Shown here piece after piece: positions 44,389 through 58,300 of a DNA stretch of 64,000 bases. The notes under the pieces were generated by a model. The model was not told the origin of the DNA. It searched no databases and saw only the letters and a program-made list of their open reading frames with translations. The translations under genes were made by a program, and so were the position numbers. How positions within the stretch are numbered: position 1 is the stretch's first letter; every line of letters starts with the position of its first letter. The stretch lies in contig CM050690.1 in the NCBI GenBank assembly GCA_027574665.1, positions 72,335,433 through 72,399,432 of the forward strand, in the 5' to 3' direction. Source of the stretch: Rhynochetos jubatus (lineage: Eukaryota; Chordata; Aves; Eurypygiformes; Rhynochetidae).

Positions 44389-47380
44389 AACTCTAGAAAT
44401 CAGATGCGACAGACTTTCTGGGACAAGGAGATGGATTAGCGAACTCTTTTGGGGCTAAAAAGAGCATTCTGGATACAGAACTATACATGCTCTTCCAAGA
44501 AGAATTGAGTGGTAAAACCCTTCTCATTGTTTCAGGGCCTTTATCTTGGTTGATAATAAAGTTAAGTTGTGACAAATGCTTTTCGTCAGCATTTTTGGGA
44601 TGGCAGAACTCTTGCTTGGTGGGATTACTTTGGGAAGGGGTGGACACAGAAGGAGAGCATAGGATAGCATTTCCATTTGATCTGGAGAAACGATGTGGGG
44701 AAGAGGGCACCTCCATGTCGAACAGGAAGGGAGTAGAAACGGGGTGGTTGAGTCTGTGTTAGAAGAACAGTTCTGAGGCACGGAGAGGCTTGCCTGAGGG
44801 TTGAGTGTGACTTCAGAGAGTATCAGCTTTAAGGTTGTTACAGAGGCTGAGAAGAGGTTAACAGAGGACGGCTAACGCCTTGGCAAGTGTTCGTATGGGC
44901 GAGGGGTGCCTGGTGCTGTCCCGTGCTGCCCTCGTGTGCGGCCTTGTCCTCACGTGGATGCCCTAAGGGACAGTGAATGCTGGTGCTCGACTGCAGCATG
45001 TTACTCGGCTTACAGCGAGCATTTGGTTTCTCAGTTTTTATGCCAGCAATCCAGTAGAATGGAAGGGGTACTTCTCTTAATGTTATGCCTGGATGCTTAA
45101 AGCGGACGGGTAGGATTTACCTAGGAAACGCATTTGTTATTTATTTTGTGAACAGCAGAACGATGAAGACTGATTTTCCATGGGTTTTTCTGGCCATACC
45201 TCAGTTCCCTCAACTTTGTCCTTCCTTCTGGCATTTCCTAGCCTTGCTCCTACCATAGCACCTTCAGTTTTGCCTCCATCCATCTCCTCCCTGCTCTCGT
45301 CACGCGCCGTATCTGCAGCTAATAGGTTTATCGTTGCTGGGGAAGCCAAATTCAGTATCTCGGTTCCTGGGGGGCCAAGTAAACGCACATGACCTGGAGT
45401 GGCCAGGACATACAGCCTCCAGACTGCCCGTTGGACACTTTTGTAATCTATTTCTGTTAAATACGGTCAGAATTATCTACTGGTTTCTAAAGCTTTGGGG
45501 CAGGTGGGTGGAGAGGGGACTGATTAGCTGCCCTGTGTGGTTACTGGGGCAATCGAGGTGGGAGAATGAAACTAAAACCCCTGTACCTGCAGTTGTCAGG
45601 CCTGATTCAAATCTGCAGTTCTTGGGCTAAAAGTAAAGCATCTCCGAAACAGGAAAATCTGCCCGTTTACAGTCAGCTATCCTAGTTTTCTCTTAATGAA
45701 ACGCCTTTTTTTTTTCTTTAACTGGGCTTAAAGAAAACTGTTTAACTGTGATCTGAAATAAAATTTTGTTACACTGTAGAAGCCAAAATTCAGTCCAGGG
45801 AACTGTTGAGTTTCCTAGAAACCCGCTGACATATGTATGACTTCTGAAAGGTCAGTTGTAACCTGCATTGTTCCTTTTATTCCCATCTGAAGAAAACTTC
45901 CGATTAAGAACAGCTAACACAGCTAGAATTAATGTACAGTTTTTCTAATTAGAAGTGTAAATCTGTAACTATTTTATAAATACTAGTATGCTTTAAAATG
46001 TCAGTTTTCTGGGCTCGCTGGCGAGCTTACTTTGCGGTCAGTGGGGTTCACGTCGTTGCGTGTTTCCACAGACATCGCTTTAGTTACGTTTAAGCATGAA
46101 TGTGATGACAGAGAAGCAAATTCTGTGCGGAGGGCGTAAATGCTCATGGCTTCATGTTTTGGTGATGATGCAAGAAGATATTTCAACTTTGGCTGTGACC
46201 CAATTCACAAAGCAAAACAGGACGCTCCTTACCAAGCTCCTGAAGTTCCCGACACAGATGAACCCGGTTGGTTCCCTACAAACCGCTTCCTGTGTTTTCC
46301 AGTTTCCCGTCCCAGACTTTCCACGGTGGGTTCACTCCTGAGCCCTTTCTGACATGATTTTCTGGTGGCTGTTCATTTAAGTTTGAAAAAGATTGGGTTT
46401 ACACCTGCCATTATATTTAGTTTTTCCTGTTGTGTTCTCCTGAGGTGGTGGGAATATCTGAAAGCCAGACAACAAGTACTACAGATGACTGCACTCGTCT
46501 TTTCAAAGTACAAGGTCCGTCCCCCACTTCCCTGCCCATATGGAGCATGGCAGCTCTGGAAGTTGTCCTGTAAGAATAATTGAAAAATAATAATTATTCA
46601 GAATAAGTAAAATCCTCCTGCGCAGCAGCATTTTTCACATAACAACCTGCATCAAAGGAAAAGCAGGGTGATAATCCCAAGCTGTGTTTTCTAATGCAGC
46701 GTATCTCCTGTAGCATTCAGTGCTTTCCTGTACTGGTGCCCGCAGTGGAGAGTCATGAGTGACCAAAGAACGACGTCTGTTGGGTTACGCTGATGTGGGG
46801 CAACCGCAGGAGGTTGCCAAGGGTTGTCCTGCTGTGCACTGCCCGGCAGTCTGCTCCCACCACTTTTGCTGTTAGTCCCATGTAGCTGTCAGCTGATTTT
46901 ATGGAAATACTTCCTTTGCTTTTATGGATTAGTTTTCTATCAATCAGATCAGCTGGTTGATCCGAATCACCCCATGAGGGTGGAAGGGGAAACATCAGGA
47001 GCACGTTGTTTGAGGATGCCTGTTTCAATAGGCAACCCCCAGTCAGAGCAGGCGAGGTGAAAGGCAGAACCACAAGTGCTCTCAAGCTGCCGTGTTGTTG
47101 AAAAAGATAAATCCTGGGAACCACATCTAACGTGTGACTAGCTGAGATGTTGCAAATAATATGCACAGCTGACTGCTGTCATGTAACACTTCTGAGGAAA
47201 AAAAATTAAAAAAAAAAAAAACAAAACCCATATCCCCAAACACCTTTGGTTTGAGGTTGCCTATAGGAGCCTACAGAGTGATTTAAGTGCAGTTGGGTTG
47301 GATCTGGCCTGTTTGGTACAGTAAGAAAGTAAGGTGAACAAAACCAATGAATTCAATCTATGGCCATCAAACACGCTTTA
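44389..47380. other. Intergenic DNA between CR1 fragments
   Basis: No gene, RNA or repeat family recognised. An A-rich stretch lies near 47193-47226. The frames are short and lack domains. Confidence 0.55.
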
Positions 47381-48440
47381 GAGACACAGAACAGTTTGGG
47401 TTGGAAGGGACCTCACAGACCATCCAGTTCCAACCCCCCTGCCATGGGCAGGGACACCCTCCACTAGACCAGGTTGCTCCAAGCCTCATCCAGCCTGGCC
47501 TTGGACACTTCCAGGGATGGGGCATCCACAGCTTCTCTGGGAAACCTGTCCCAATGCCTCACCACCCTCTCCGGGAAGAATTTCTTCCTGATATCCAATC
47601 TAAATCTCTCTGCTTTCAGTTTAAACCTGTTACCCCTTGTCCTGTCACTACAAGCCCTTGTAAAAAGTCACCCCCAGCTTTCTTGTTGGCCCCTTCAGGC
47701 ACGGGAAGATGCTGTAAGGTCTCCCCAGAGCCTTCTCTTCTGCAGGCTGAACATTCCCAACTCTCCCAGCCTGGCCCCACAGCAGAGGTGCTCCAGCCCT
47801 TGGAGCATCTTCATGGCCTCCTCTGGACTCGCTCCAACAGGTCCATGTCCTTCTGATGTTGGGGGCCCCAGAGCTGGATGCAGAGCTGCAGGTGGGGTCT
47901 CACGAGAGCAGAGTAGAGGGGGAGAATCCCCTCCCTTGACCTGCTGGCCACGCTGCTCTGAATACAGCCCAGGATATGGTTGGCTTTCTGGGCTGCCAGC
48001 ACACACTGCCAGCTCATGTCCAGCTTCTCATCCCCCGGTACCCCCAAGTCCTTCTCCTCAGGGCTGTTCTCCATCCATTCTCCACCCAGCCTGTCCTTGT
48101 GCTTGGGATTGCCCCGACCCAGGTGCAGGACCCTGCCTTTGGCCTTGTTGAACTCCATGGGGTTGGCACAGGCCCAGCTCTCCAGCCTGTCCAGGTCCCT
48201 CTGGATGCCATCCCTTCCCTCCAGTGTGTTGACCACACCACACAGCTTGGTGTCATGGGCAAACTTGCTGAGAGGGCGCTCGATGCCACCGTCCATGTCA
48301 CTGACGAAGATGTTAAGTAGCATGAGTCCCAACACCGACCCCTGAGGAACGCCACTTGTCACTGGTCTCTACTTGGACATGACCCATTGACCACAACTCT
48401 CAAAAGTGCGACCATCCAGCCAATTCCTTATCAACTTTGG
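47381..48440 (-). mobile_element. CR1 LINE, 5'-truncated, with the C-terminal part of its reverse transcriptase
   Basis: In the minus direction the reverse transcriptase reads TSGVPQGSVLG, LSKFAHDTKLCGVVNT, PLYSALVRPHL and MDLLERVQRRP, then passes into the CR1 3' UTR and ends near 47381. The reading frame is open from 48362 to 47811. The catalytic F-A-D-D motif is FAHD, and an in-frame TAG lies just upstream at 48369-48371, so the copy is dead. The 5' part of the element is missing, as is usual for CR1. Confidence 0.92.
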
Positions 48441-49577
48441 TGCTCTTCAGGCCTGTACTTCCTTAGGCTGTTTGATTTGTGCTGGCAGTTTTTAAATACC
48501 ATCATGCTGCCCAGGCTGTGATTAAACAGTGATTAAGTGCAGCTGTTGAAAAGCAAACATCATGTTCTGACTTGTAATCTGCAAGCAACCACTGCTCAGA
48601 AAGCAATATTGGATTCCTGCCGCATTCCTGCTTTTCTAAGTTTCAGCCACACACAGCTAAGCTGATTGGTTACTTCCTCCCCACCCACTCTTTAGTATAT
48701 TTTACTTATGTATTTCTGGTTTGTATTTAGATTTAATGCAGGTGGTGTGCTTTGTCCATAGGCAGCCCATTATCTGCCTCAGGGGTAGGATAGAGCTCTT
48801 TCCATTTTGACTGAGACACCCTAATTTTCCAGGGAAATTTATCCACCTACTGTTGTTTCTTAAGGCAGTGGCCCTTTTTATTATTCAAGTGGCAGCTGAA
48901 GAGCTGTTTGGCAGAGGTGATGATCAAAAGGACTAGTTACTGAAATGAAATACAGTAATAGTAAAACCATTACTTAATGTTTTCCTATTAAGTAGAGTCT
49001 GCATGAATATGCAAACCTCTGGAGTTCTGCAGGTAATACCAGATGCTTGAAACAGCTGAAATACAATTACCAGGGAGCCAGACTCACTTAGGCAGCAGGA
49101 AATGACCAAATACAAATGTTTATTCATAACTTTGGATCTTATTAGAGTAATAATAGTCTAGTGGTGCTGGCTGCTGACATTGATATTCTGTCTAGGCTGA
49201 TAGACATCCTTCCCTTTCTTGAACGTTTTACCTCTCAGTTATTAATATACAACCTACTGCCCACCAGCTCCACCCTCACAAGTCAAGCGTCTCCCCAGCT
49301 GCAATGCGCACTCAGAGAGAAAAGTTGACTTACAGCTTGGTGTTTGTCAGAGGAGCATTGTATATGGCTGTTCACCCACCAAGAAATTTCTTCTGAGAAG
49401 TTACATTTTAATCAGTTAGCTAGTTAGTTAAAGTTAGTTAAATAATATCTGAATGTACCAAACGGGACTTAACAAGATAAATTTAATCACAGGACTGAAA
49501 AGAAATTTTTTAATACACCTGAATTCTTTTAAGTGAGGAATGGAGGATTAGCTCTTCTTTGCATGGACACTGGGGGG
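48441..49577. other. Intergenic DNA between repeats
   Basis: Nothing recognised. Confidence 0.5.
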
Positions 49578-49885
49578 AAAAACCACTGTATTGAGTCTGA
49601 CATGCTGTGCCCTGCAGCCATTGAGGGTCACAGGTGAGCAGAGACTTGTCTGCACCCTGTGGGTGGGACCCCATGCCAGGGCAGGGGCAGAGTGTGAGGA
49701 TGCTGAGGAGGAAGGCGCAGCAGAGACAGCGTGTGATGGACTGACCACAACCCCCATTCCCCGTCCCCCTGCACTGCTGGGGGATAGGATGTAGAGAAAT
49801 CAGGAGCAAATGAGCCCAAGAAGAAGGGAGGGGTGAGGGGAAGTGGTTTTAAGATTCATTCTTATTTCTGATTACCCTACTCTAC
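49578..49885 (+). mobile_element. Partial second copy of the GC-rich LTR-type repeat, inverted
   Basis: The minus strand repeats the block at about 42262-42480. It shares acttcccctcacccctcc, ggacggggaatgggggttgt and cagtccatcacacgctgtct before breaking off in ccctgcagccattgagggtc. It is in opposite orientation to the 42078 copy and lacks most of the minisatellite. Confidence 0.8.
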
Positions 49886-49917
49886 AAGACTGGACCTACT
49901 ACCATACCTGGTCTGAC

Positions 49918-50227
49918 AAGGAAGCTTGGGGGGACTTTTTACAAGGGCTTGTAGTGACAGGACAAGGGGTAACAGGTTTAAACTGAAAGAGGGGAGATTT
50001 AGCTTGGAGATCAGGAAGAAATTCTCCCAGAGAGGGTGTTGAGCAATAGAACAGGTTGCCCAGAGAAGCTGTGGGTGCCCCATCCCTGGAAGTGTTCAAG
50101 GCCAGGCTGGATGGGGCTTGGAGCAACCTGGTCTAGTGGAGGGTGTCCCTGCCCATGGCAGGGGGGTTGGAACTGGATGGTCTTTAAGGTCCCTTCCAAC
50201 CCAAACCATTCTAAGATTCTATGATAC
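49918..50227 (+). mobile_element. CR1 LINE 3' fragment
   Basis: Runs from aaggaagcttggggggactt through gggcttgtagtgacaggac, ggttgcccagagaagctgtg and catggcaggggggttggaac, ending ccattctaagattctatgat. It is about 310 bp of 3' UTR with little decay. Confidence 0.92.
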
Positions 50228-52816
50228 TCTAATGTTAATTTGCAATAAATTAAACTAATTTTCCCAAGTCAAGTCTGTTTTGCCTGTGATGGTAATTGCT
50301 GGGTGATCTCCCTGTCCTTATCTCGACCCACAAGCCTTTTATCATATGTTCTCCCCCTGTCCTGTTTGAGGAGGGCAGTGACAGAGCAGCTGTGGTGGGC
50401 ACCTGGCAGCCAGTCAAAGTCAACCCACCATAAAGAAATAGTTGCACCCTTTAACAGCATCTCTCTGGCTTTGTGGGGTTTTGGAAAGATTTTACAGTGG
50501 GATTTTCAGTCCCTTTACGCACGGCTGAGTTTTAAAGATGTACAGTTTCATGCATCAATATTAGCTTTAGTTCAATTCGTTTAACTATTGGTTTGCCAGT
50601 AGATACCAACCAGACAACTACGCTTGTGGGAAGATCTTGCTCAGATAATATCACCCACTGTTTTGTATTTTCCAGGTATCCTGAATGTCTCCCTGGGCCT
50701 GCTGTAAGAAGTTACACTACACTATAAGGGAGTAATCTCGTTGTGGCTATCATCAAATCCTCCCTTCTACGCTACGGAAATCTAAGCAGCCTGTCCCAGG
50801 TTGGGGCAGGCAATAGTTGTGTGACTGCCCATCGGTGACTCTGGTGTGTCGATTAGATCAGATTTGGAGATGTGTTGGATGGTGGTGAGGAGCATGAAAT
50901 GTGCTGCCTTACGGAGAAGTAGGAGAAGCCTCGCAAAAGGGCTCTTGAGTCAGGTGCTGGCTGAAAGAGCTGTGTCGAAAGAAACTGTCTCCAGCTGTTT
51001 GTTTTACACTGTGCTCAAAGAAACAGCGTTGTATATTTTTGTAATCAAAACTGCATCAAAGATGCTTTATTCCTAACTGGAGTGACCTGTCGGACTCTGA
51101 GCTGGCCAACTGCCCAGATCAAGAAAGATCTCTTCCTGCGGAAGGGAAACTGACAGATGGAGCAGAATTAGGAATCTTGATTTATATTATTTTTGTCAGC
51201 TGTGCTGAAGAGACATAGTAAAAAGCCTGCTTTGAAGTACTTTTATCTATCTATGTATTTTCAAATTTCAAAATCATTTCTGTGCAGCAGTATCTTTGCA
51301 ATATGGTCTTGCCAATGGAAAGTGGTAAAAACAGCATCTTCTTCCTGAAGTGGTTTTGGTCCTCCTATATATTCCGTACCGTATTTCCTGATGTTAATGG
51401 CAAAATAAACTCCCTGCTACTGTCAGCTTGGAGTACACCTCCACGAAAATTATTTGCTGAAGTTTTTAGTTCCGTAGTAGCAGTGTAGCTAAGAGCAACG
51501 TGGCCTTGCAAACATCAGAAATAGCTCGAGTCATAAAACAGGATGTTAGAAACACTTAGCACCTTGTATTAACTTATATTAACAACGACTAGCGAACACA
51601 TACTCAAACATGGCATTCATATCTGAGGCCAACTGACAGTCCTGGCGTCCTGCAGATGTAGGTAACACTTTGGTTTCAGCTGCAGGCTGTTTATGACGGA
51701 TGGTGAAGTGCCAAGTTGGTTCTCCTGCTGCATGCTGAGTTTGCAGCTAGGAAAACAAAGCCCGTTTGATTTCAAGAAGAGGGAAAGTCCTAAATTTATT
51801 TTTTACAGAGCTGTGTTTCAGAGTGGGACCGTGCTTCCAGGACAGGGAGTGCTTTCTTTGCTTTGGCACAGTGCCTGGTCCTGTTCTCCTACTGTAAGCC
51901 GTGAGAGATCACCTTGCTGGAGTTAGCCGCAGGTGCGTTTTGATGCTTCAGACAAAGCTTAAGAGAAAGCTGAAGTGTCGTCTGCTTGTTTGTTCTGCAG
52001 AAACAGGGGAGTTGCATTTGCTGCTCCATAACTGAGGCTGTGAACAATGAGACTAGTTTTAAGTGGGATATTTTAAGGACTTTTTCTTCTCTCTGAAGGA
52101 CTTAACTGTGTAGTAAATAGCTGTTAAGCAACACCATTGTTTTATGCTTTGGCAAAGAGAATTAAGCTGGTGCTTAAGTAAACATTAGGGAAAACATTCA
52201 GTGAAAAAAGATCATACATACCAAAGTAGGACATCTTGATACAGATGGCTGATTCATCAGTGTGACGTACTCGGTGTTAAATATGGAAAGCTCAGATGTC
52301 ATCTGTTGTATCTCAGCAACAGAAGAAGGAAATTTATTTTTATTTCCAAAGATGACTTATAAACCAGAGGTCTCGACTCTATGCAGGTGAAAATACTGAT
52401 ATTACTGGTAAAACACTGCAGCTCCTCATTCCCTGCTGCAGCCAAGGGCCTCCCATGCAGATGCACTGGCATTGTGCACCAGGGACACCTTCGTGGGCGG
52501 CTGGATGTACTTCTGTTGCTAGTCATCATCTGGGATTCTTCACCAAGTTTTTATTTCTAAATTCCATCTTAATTTGTGTCCACTACCACCTTAATTTGGC
52601 TGCTAATCCTTTTTTTCCTCTCTCTTCCCCGGGGAAGTCATTGGAGTGCTGAAGGTCTAATGCTGGCTTCTGCAGGAGACAGATTTCTGGGAGGCCCAAA
52701 CCATAGGCTGTGTTTTGCAGCTAGTCCTGCAACTGCCTGCATCAGCATGGGAAAGCAATCTGATGGTCACTCGCCACACACTGCTGTTTGTTAATCTAAG
52801 CATGAGATGTTGAGGC
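50228..52816. other. Intergenic DNA
   Basis: No gene, RNA or repeat family recognised; short frames only. Confidence 0.5.
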
Positions 52817-53299
52817 AACATAGTTCAGGCCCCAGGGTGGGATGGGGGAGAGAATCAAAAAAACCCTCATGGGTTGAGATAAAAACAGTTTAATAGGACA
52901 GCAAAAGGAGAGGAAATAACATTACTGATAAAGGAATGTACGAAGCCAAGGGATGCACAATGCAGCAATTGCTCACCACGTGGTGATCAATAGCCCATCC
53001 CCAAGCAGCGATCTCCCCCCAGCTAACTCTCCTCAGCTTATATACCAGGCATGATGCCTTAAGAAATGTCCCTTTGGTCAGTTTGGGTCAGCTGTCCTGG
53101 CTGTGTCTCCTACCAGCTTCTTGTGGCGAAGAACACAGGTGCAGCATCAGAAACTGAAAAAGTCCTTGGCTTACTGTAAACATTGCTGGGCAACAACTAA
53201 AACATCATTGTTATTGACATTCTTCTCAGCACAAATCCAAAACTTGGCCTCATACTAGCTACTGTGAAGAAAATAACTATCCAAGCCAAAACCAGCACA
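52817..53299 (-). mobile_element. Solo LTR of an avian ERVL-like retrovirus
   Basis: In the minus direction it opens TGTGCTGGTTTTGGCTTGG. It continues with a TTGTTGCCCAGCAATGTTTAC-like block, caggacagctgacccaaact, a TATA box (reverse of cttatatacc, 53036-53045) and TATTAAAC near 52888-52895, then tatctcaacccatgagg. This is the same family as the intron 4 LTR, as I remember it. Flanks GGCAA and GGCAG may be an imperfect target-site duplication. No internal genes are present. Confidence 0.75.
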
Positions 53300-54788
53300 G
53301 GCAGACAGGTATCAATGTTCTGGCTTGAAGTTGTAATGTAACAGTAAATGGAGTCAAGAGAAAAGGAAATCTTCTTCCCTGCTCAGAGCTAACTTTTACA
53401 ACAACTTAGTACCTTTAAAAAACAACATGGTAATGTAAAAGTAGGTGGCCATCAGTGAGACAGCCATCCATATAACTGAACAAGCAATGCAACTGTTTTA
53501 CAGTTTCTTTCCTTTTAATCCCAGGTATAGAAAAGTATTTGGGGGAATTTTTCTCATGTCAAGTTTTCAATGCTATTTTTGTCAGGCTCACTGACTCTTT
53601 CCTAGTGCTGTTGCAAGTCTGGGCATGCAGAGAAATGTACTCAGTTGCCAGATCACTCTGGAGTCAGTGAGGCATTTGTCTAGGGAATTCCCCCTCCCCA
53701 TTCCAGCATCCCTGAAAAAAAAATCATATACCCTTTCCAGTGTATTTCTGAATCTCTTTTAGCTTTTTTTTGACTTCAACAGGGAAGCCCCAAATCCCCC
53801 ATCTTCTTCCTCAATCTGTTTTTCAGGGAGAAAAAGCCACTAAAATGCAGAAACATGAGCATGCTTTAGATGTACAAGGATGACTGTAGAATTATTGCTT
53901 TATCATGAGTTTTTGATAGTTCCTGACTATTAAACAGGTTTCTGCTCTGTTTGAATCCACTGTGATTGGTACCAATACTGGTATTAAAAACTGGAGACAT
54001 TCTGGGATCACATCCCTCTGTGCCTCTTGGTTAGATATCTCTACTTACGTGCAGGTAGTCATGTGTGTGGTGCTACACAAGTACATCGCAGGGGTTCTTA
54101 CATATTTATAGATCATCAGTGAACTCTTAAATGCAATCAGTATTTATGAAAATGTATTTATTCAACTGGACAGCAACAAGTTTTTAAATAACTGGTTAAT
54201 CTCAGAGGCAATGTTGTGTTTAATGCTCAAATGCTCATCAACCTGTACTATTCAGGTAATGTCCTAAATGGCCTTTGTCCCAGCCATTCCAATTATTACT
54301 TTAATTTGAATGTGGTCTGCAGCATAGATTTAAATCAAAACTTCCTTGCATATCCCCTATGAAGAGATTTCTGTTTCAGTAACAGCTCTTTTGCATCAAA
54401 TGTATTAATAAATATTTACCTGGATGGTAAAGTGTCAGCCAGTGAAATCTCTTCAAAAGCCATCACACAGAAATGACCTATCAATAATATAATTTTACAA
54501 AACTGAAGGTAGACGTTTTTGCACAGACATAAACCAGTGCAGAATTAACCATCCCCCAAATCAATCCACACTTGGCTTGATTAAACTCTAAGGGAAAATG
54601 CTCACAGGAGAATATTCTCAAGATTACTGTCCTGCAGTCCATGGAAGCTGCTGGAATACAGTCCAGAAGGGAAAAATGGCAGTCCTGGTGGAGCACTCTG
54701 CTGCTGTGTGAGCAGCCTAACTTCTGAACTCCTGCAGTTAAGAGGAAGTGCGTCCCCTCCAAAAACGTCTTCTGCAATTTTCACCCTC
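53300..54788. other. Intergenic DNA, AT-leaning
   Basis: Nothing recognised. Confidence 0.5.
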
Positions 54789-55300
54789 TGTCACAACCAA
54801 ATCCGTGTTTGGTGTCTAGCAGGTCGTGGTGGCAGCAACAGTGCAAAGAAGTTCACAGCAAGACAGTGAGACGTAGTGCTCTCTGAGACTTGACTTGCAC
54901 AAGGTTTTATTCTTCCATGTTTTCAAAGCCAACCTCAAACGTAACAAACTAATTGGACGTGCTTCCATCCTGGTTTGGCTCTTGAGTAAATCAGGAAGAA
55001 GTGCAACCCAGAGATGTCTGCATGTTTAATCTACAAACGTTTATCGATGTTTTTTTCTCCCTAGATAGAAGGTATTATCATGTCTGCCAACATCAAAAAC
55101 CTCCTGGTGTTCACTGTGATCACAACCTCTGGGCTGCCATCAGAAGCACAAAACATGTAGCGCAAGCAGGGTATGCAACCCCTGCCAGCAGCAGAACAGA
55201 CATTGCAATGCACTTGGCTGATTTCTCAGCAACAAGGTAACTCGAAAATGCTGCTTTATCTCCTTTACAACAGTCTTTATAGAGGCTCAGAGATGGCTGC
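54789..55300 (-). mobile_element. Possible LTR or LTR 3' end, boundaries uncertain
   Basis: In the minus direction an AATAAA at 54906-54911 (gaataaaaccttgtgcaagtc) is followed by about 110 bases ending ggttgtgaca, which is how avian LTR R-U5 regions end. A CTATAAAG box at about 55275 lies upstream. The family is not recognised and no duplication was found. Confidence 0.35.
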
Positions 55301-58300
55301 TGCCGAATATTTATCTAGATTTTTCTTCCATTTCCCCTGTCTCAGCTACTCACACACCTTTGCTGAGCTGATATGATGACTAGGTTCTGGAATTCTTATT
55401 TTTATTCCTGACTGGCCCATGGCTCTGTTTGCCTCACATTTGCTGTTCTAAAATTACCACTCATTATTTGATTCTCTCTGTGCAGGTCTTTGGTCATAAC
55501 GAGAGGTTGTAAACCTAACAAAAGTAATCAACATTTATTCTACACACACTTCTGAATGAACACAAGTAGTCTCTAATTAGACAACAAGAATACTGTTCTA
55601 ATCACTATTTATCTTGTAAATTACAACTCCATGGAAACATATTCTTTGCACCATCTGGCTTTATGTATGTTTTTAATGAGTTGATGAGTATTTATATACT
55701 TTACAAGGAACAGATAGTAAAGCATTCCTTACATTAGGAAGTGAAATAGAGACTTTTCAAAACTGAACTTGTATAAAATTTACTGCATTAAACATTTTAA
55801 ATTTTGCCAAAATACCAACAACAGTTTCAGTGGAGGCTTCGAGGGACCCATTTTAATTAATGAACATCTGTTAAGAAAACTGCACATTTTTCCTAGTCAT
55901 GCTGGTTGAACTGGACCCCTGTGTAGAAATGAAAGCACATCTTTGTTACAATCATCACCTTGATTGAAACTCTTGTCCTTCAGATTTCAGTACTGTAATT
56001 CTAATATTAAAATCACGAGTACAGATTCTTGCTGCTGAACAATATCACTCAGGAGGAAGATGCTATTACAAATCAAAGATTTCAGGAACTAGCAATCATT
56101 TGGACTCCACAGGAGATGAGAAAATGAGAGGATCTGGAAATACCTGAAATAAATAAAACCTTCTTGAAATGACCAAATGTGAATAACACCTTTGCATGTC
56201 TGCCTTTGGTCTTCCTAAAATGCCTGTTATTCTGTCTCTAAAAAAAACCCACAATTTATTGGGTTTTGTATATACAAAAATTAAAAGCAGCACTAAATTT
56301 TTAATTCAAAGACCCTTGAAGTTAAATGTTATTACTAACTTAGTGGCTGCATCTGATTTTATATGAGCTGGATGTTAACTTAAGCTGGTGCTGTGCCACT
56401 GAAAGTAGTAATGCTTCATATTTTTGAGAAGCCTAAACCATCATCTTTAAATCATCCCAAGGGAGAAGCTTAAACAGAGGCCTATTGGAAAAGATATATT
56501 TGCAAATTTTGATTTTCTAAGCTGATATTTTAAAAGATGTCTAGCTAATGGGCATTAAAAGTTGCCAAAGCAAGTGTTTGTGGAATAGACAGGAAGAGAT
56601 GTATGTATCAGTAAGTGCTTTTTACTTGTAAAAATTTGCTGCTAATGTTCTAAACTTCATTCCTAAAACCAACAAGAAAATCCCAGCTGGTCTGCACAGA
56701 CTAGTGAAGGATTTATTTAGCAACCAGAACAACAGTACAAGTGAAACTGGTGCAGCTGCAACCGAAAGAGAGAATATTAGGCAACAACTATGTACTAGAC
56801 ACAATTTCTACGGTCAGCTGATCATTGACTCTAGTTTCTTCCCACTCACAGTACCACACATTTGTCTGCTCAGTGCTCCTGCCCTATATGTCTGAGCTTC
56901 CCCTCTCATCACTCTGTACCTTTCAGCATCTGGATTTCTCTGGACATCACGCTGATAACATTGGGTAGAACAAATCTCAAGATAGTTTGTTGCTTCCCGT
57001 TGCTTTCTGGCATTAATGTCTACCCCAGCATTCATGCAGCATGTTCGTAATACGCATGGTATTAGAGCTGTTTTGGCCTTACGAAATTCCTGTCTCCCTT
57101 TACCCCTGGACACTTGGCTTCCATATTTTGTACCCCAGCTCAGTGCTCCTTCGGTGATGATACGGTGCCTGTTTGTGAGGCTGCCCTGTCAATAACCCTG
57201 AAATGATACAGGAAAACATGACCATTTTTTTAACCGTTGTTTTTAGGTCAGATCCTTACAGGGATTCAGGCCACAGCTCCACCTGACACTTGTTTTTAGT
57301 GGTGTAATTGGGAGTGGCAAACTTTCACTGAGAGGGAATGGCAGACACAGGCAGGAACATAAACAACCGTGACTGGTGGAAACACGGTGAAGCCCTACCA
57401 GAGCCAGCAGCCCCCTTCTAGAAAACAACTCCTGTATCCTTGCTGTCAGCTTCAAAACATGCACATGCTGTAAACTAGTTGCCCTTCAAGAGAAAAATCT
57501 GCCCAGCAGCATCTTGTTATGACACTGTGACAGTAGCACTAGGATTCATCCACTACATCTTAAGCTTCAGAGTCTGACACGTGTCATGTGGAGATTCCTA
57601 CAGTTTCTTGCTTTAACCAGCTGTATGTCATGCTCGTGACGTTCGAGCTACAATACATCCGTTGATAGGTAATAGCACGCAACCTCCTGCTTCAGGTGTT
57701 AAATACAGTTACTCTTTGCCTGGTCTGCTGTCCCAACAGACGTGCACTCGCGTTGTCCATCACTGACATCACTGTTGACGTCACTACGGTAAGCCCTGCT
57801 CCCGTGGTGAGGTAAATCATGGCAACTGCAACGAGCACAAAGTAAGAGTCTAAGATTCATGCCTTTCCTGTTTTCCCTCTTATTTCAACATGCCAGTGGG
57901 CTAGAAGCAGTTCAAAAAACCTAACTACTTTTGAAGTCTACTGCATTCAGTACAGATAATTTAGACCATTCAGCAGCTGTTAATAGAAATTCTGCCAAAT
58001 ATGGGCTTAAGAATAAATAAGGATGTGTTACAAGGTCAATTCACTTCAAGAGAAACGGAATTATTTACAGGCTGCAGCCCGTGCTGTTGCATTATTACTT
58101 CTTAACAGAATGTTTCACAGCTCCAGGGCCTCAGCTCTCAGGATGGATGCCACTGGCGTTGGGCTGGGGGGTGTACGGGGAGTGTGTACCCTGTGAGATG
58201 CCCAGTGACCACCCAAATGACACGAACCACTCAGTGCCACACACAGTGTCATGGGTTACAGCCCTCTGAACTCCTGATAAAGCCACATATTGAATCAGAA

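Noticed and set aside
47347-48345. Several + strand ORFs of 100-225 codons
   Set aside because: They are antisense reading of a CR1 element whose true frame is on the minus strand.
57200-57480. Possible repeat-derived segment
   Set aside because: The wording looked faintly familiar but no boundary, tail or coding motif could be identified.
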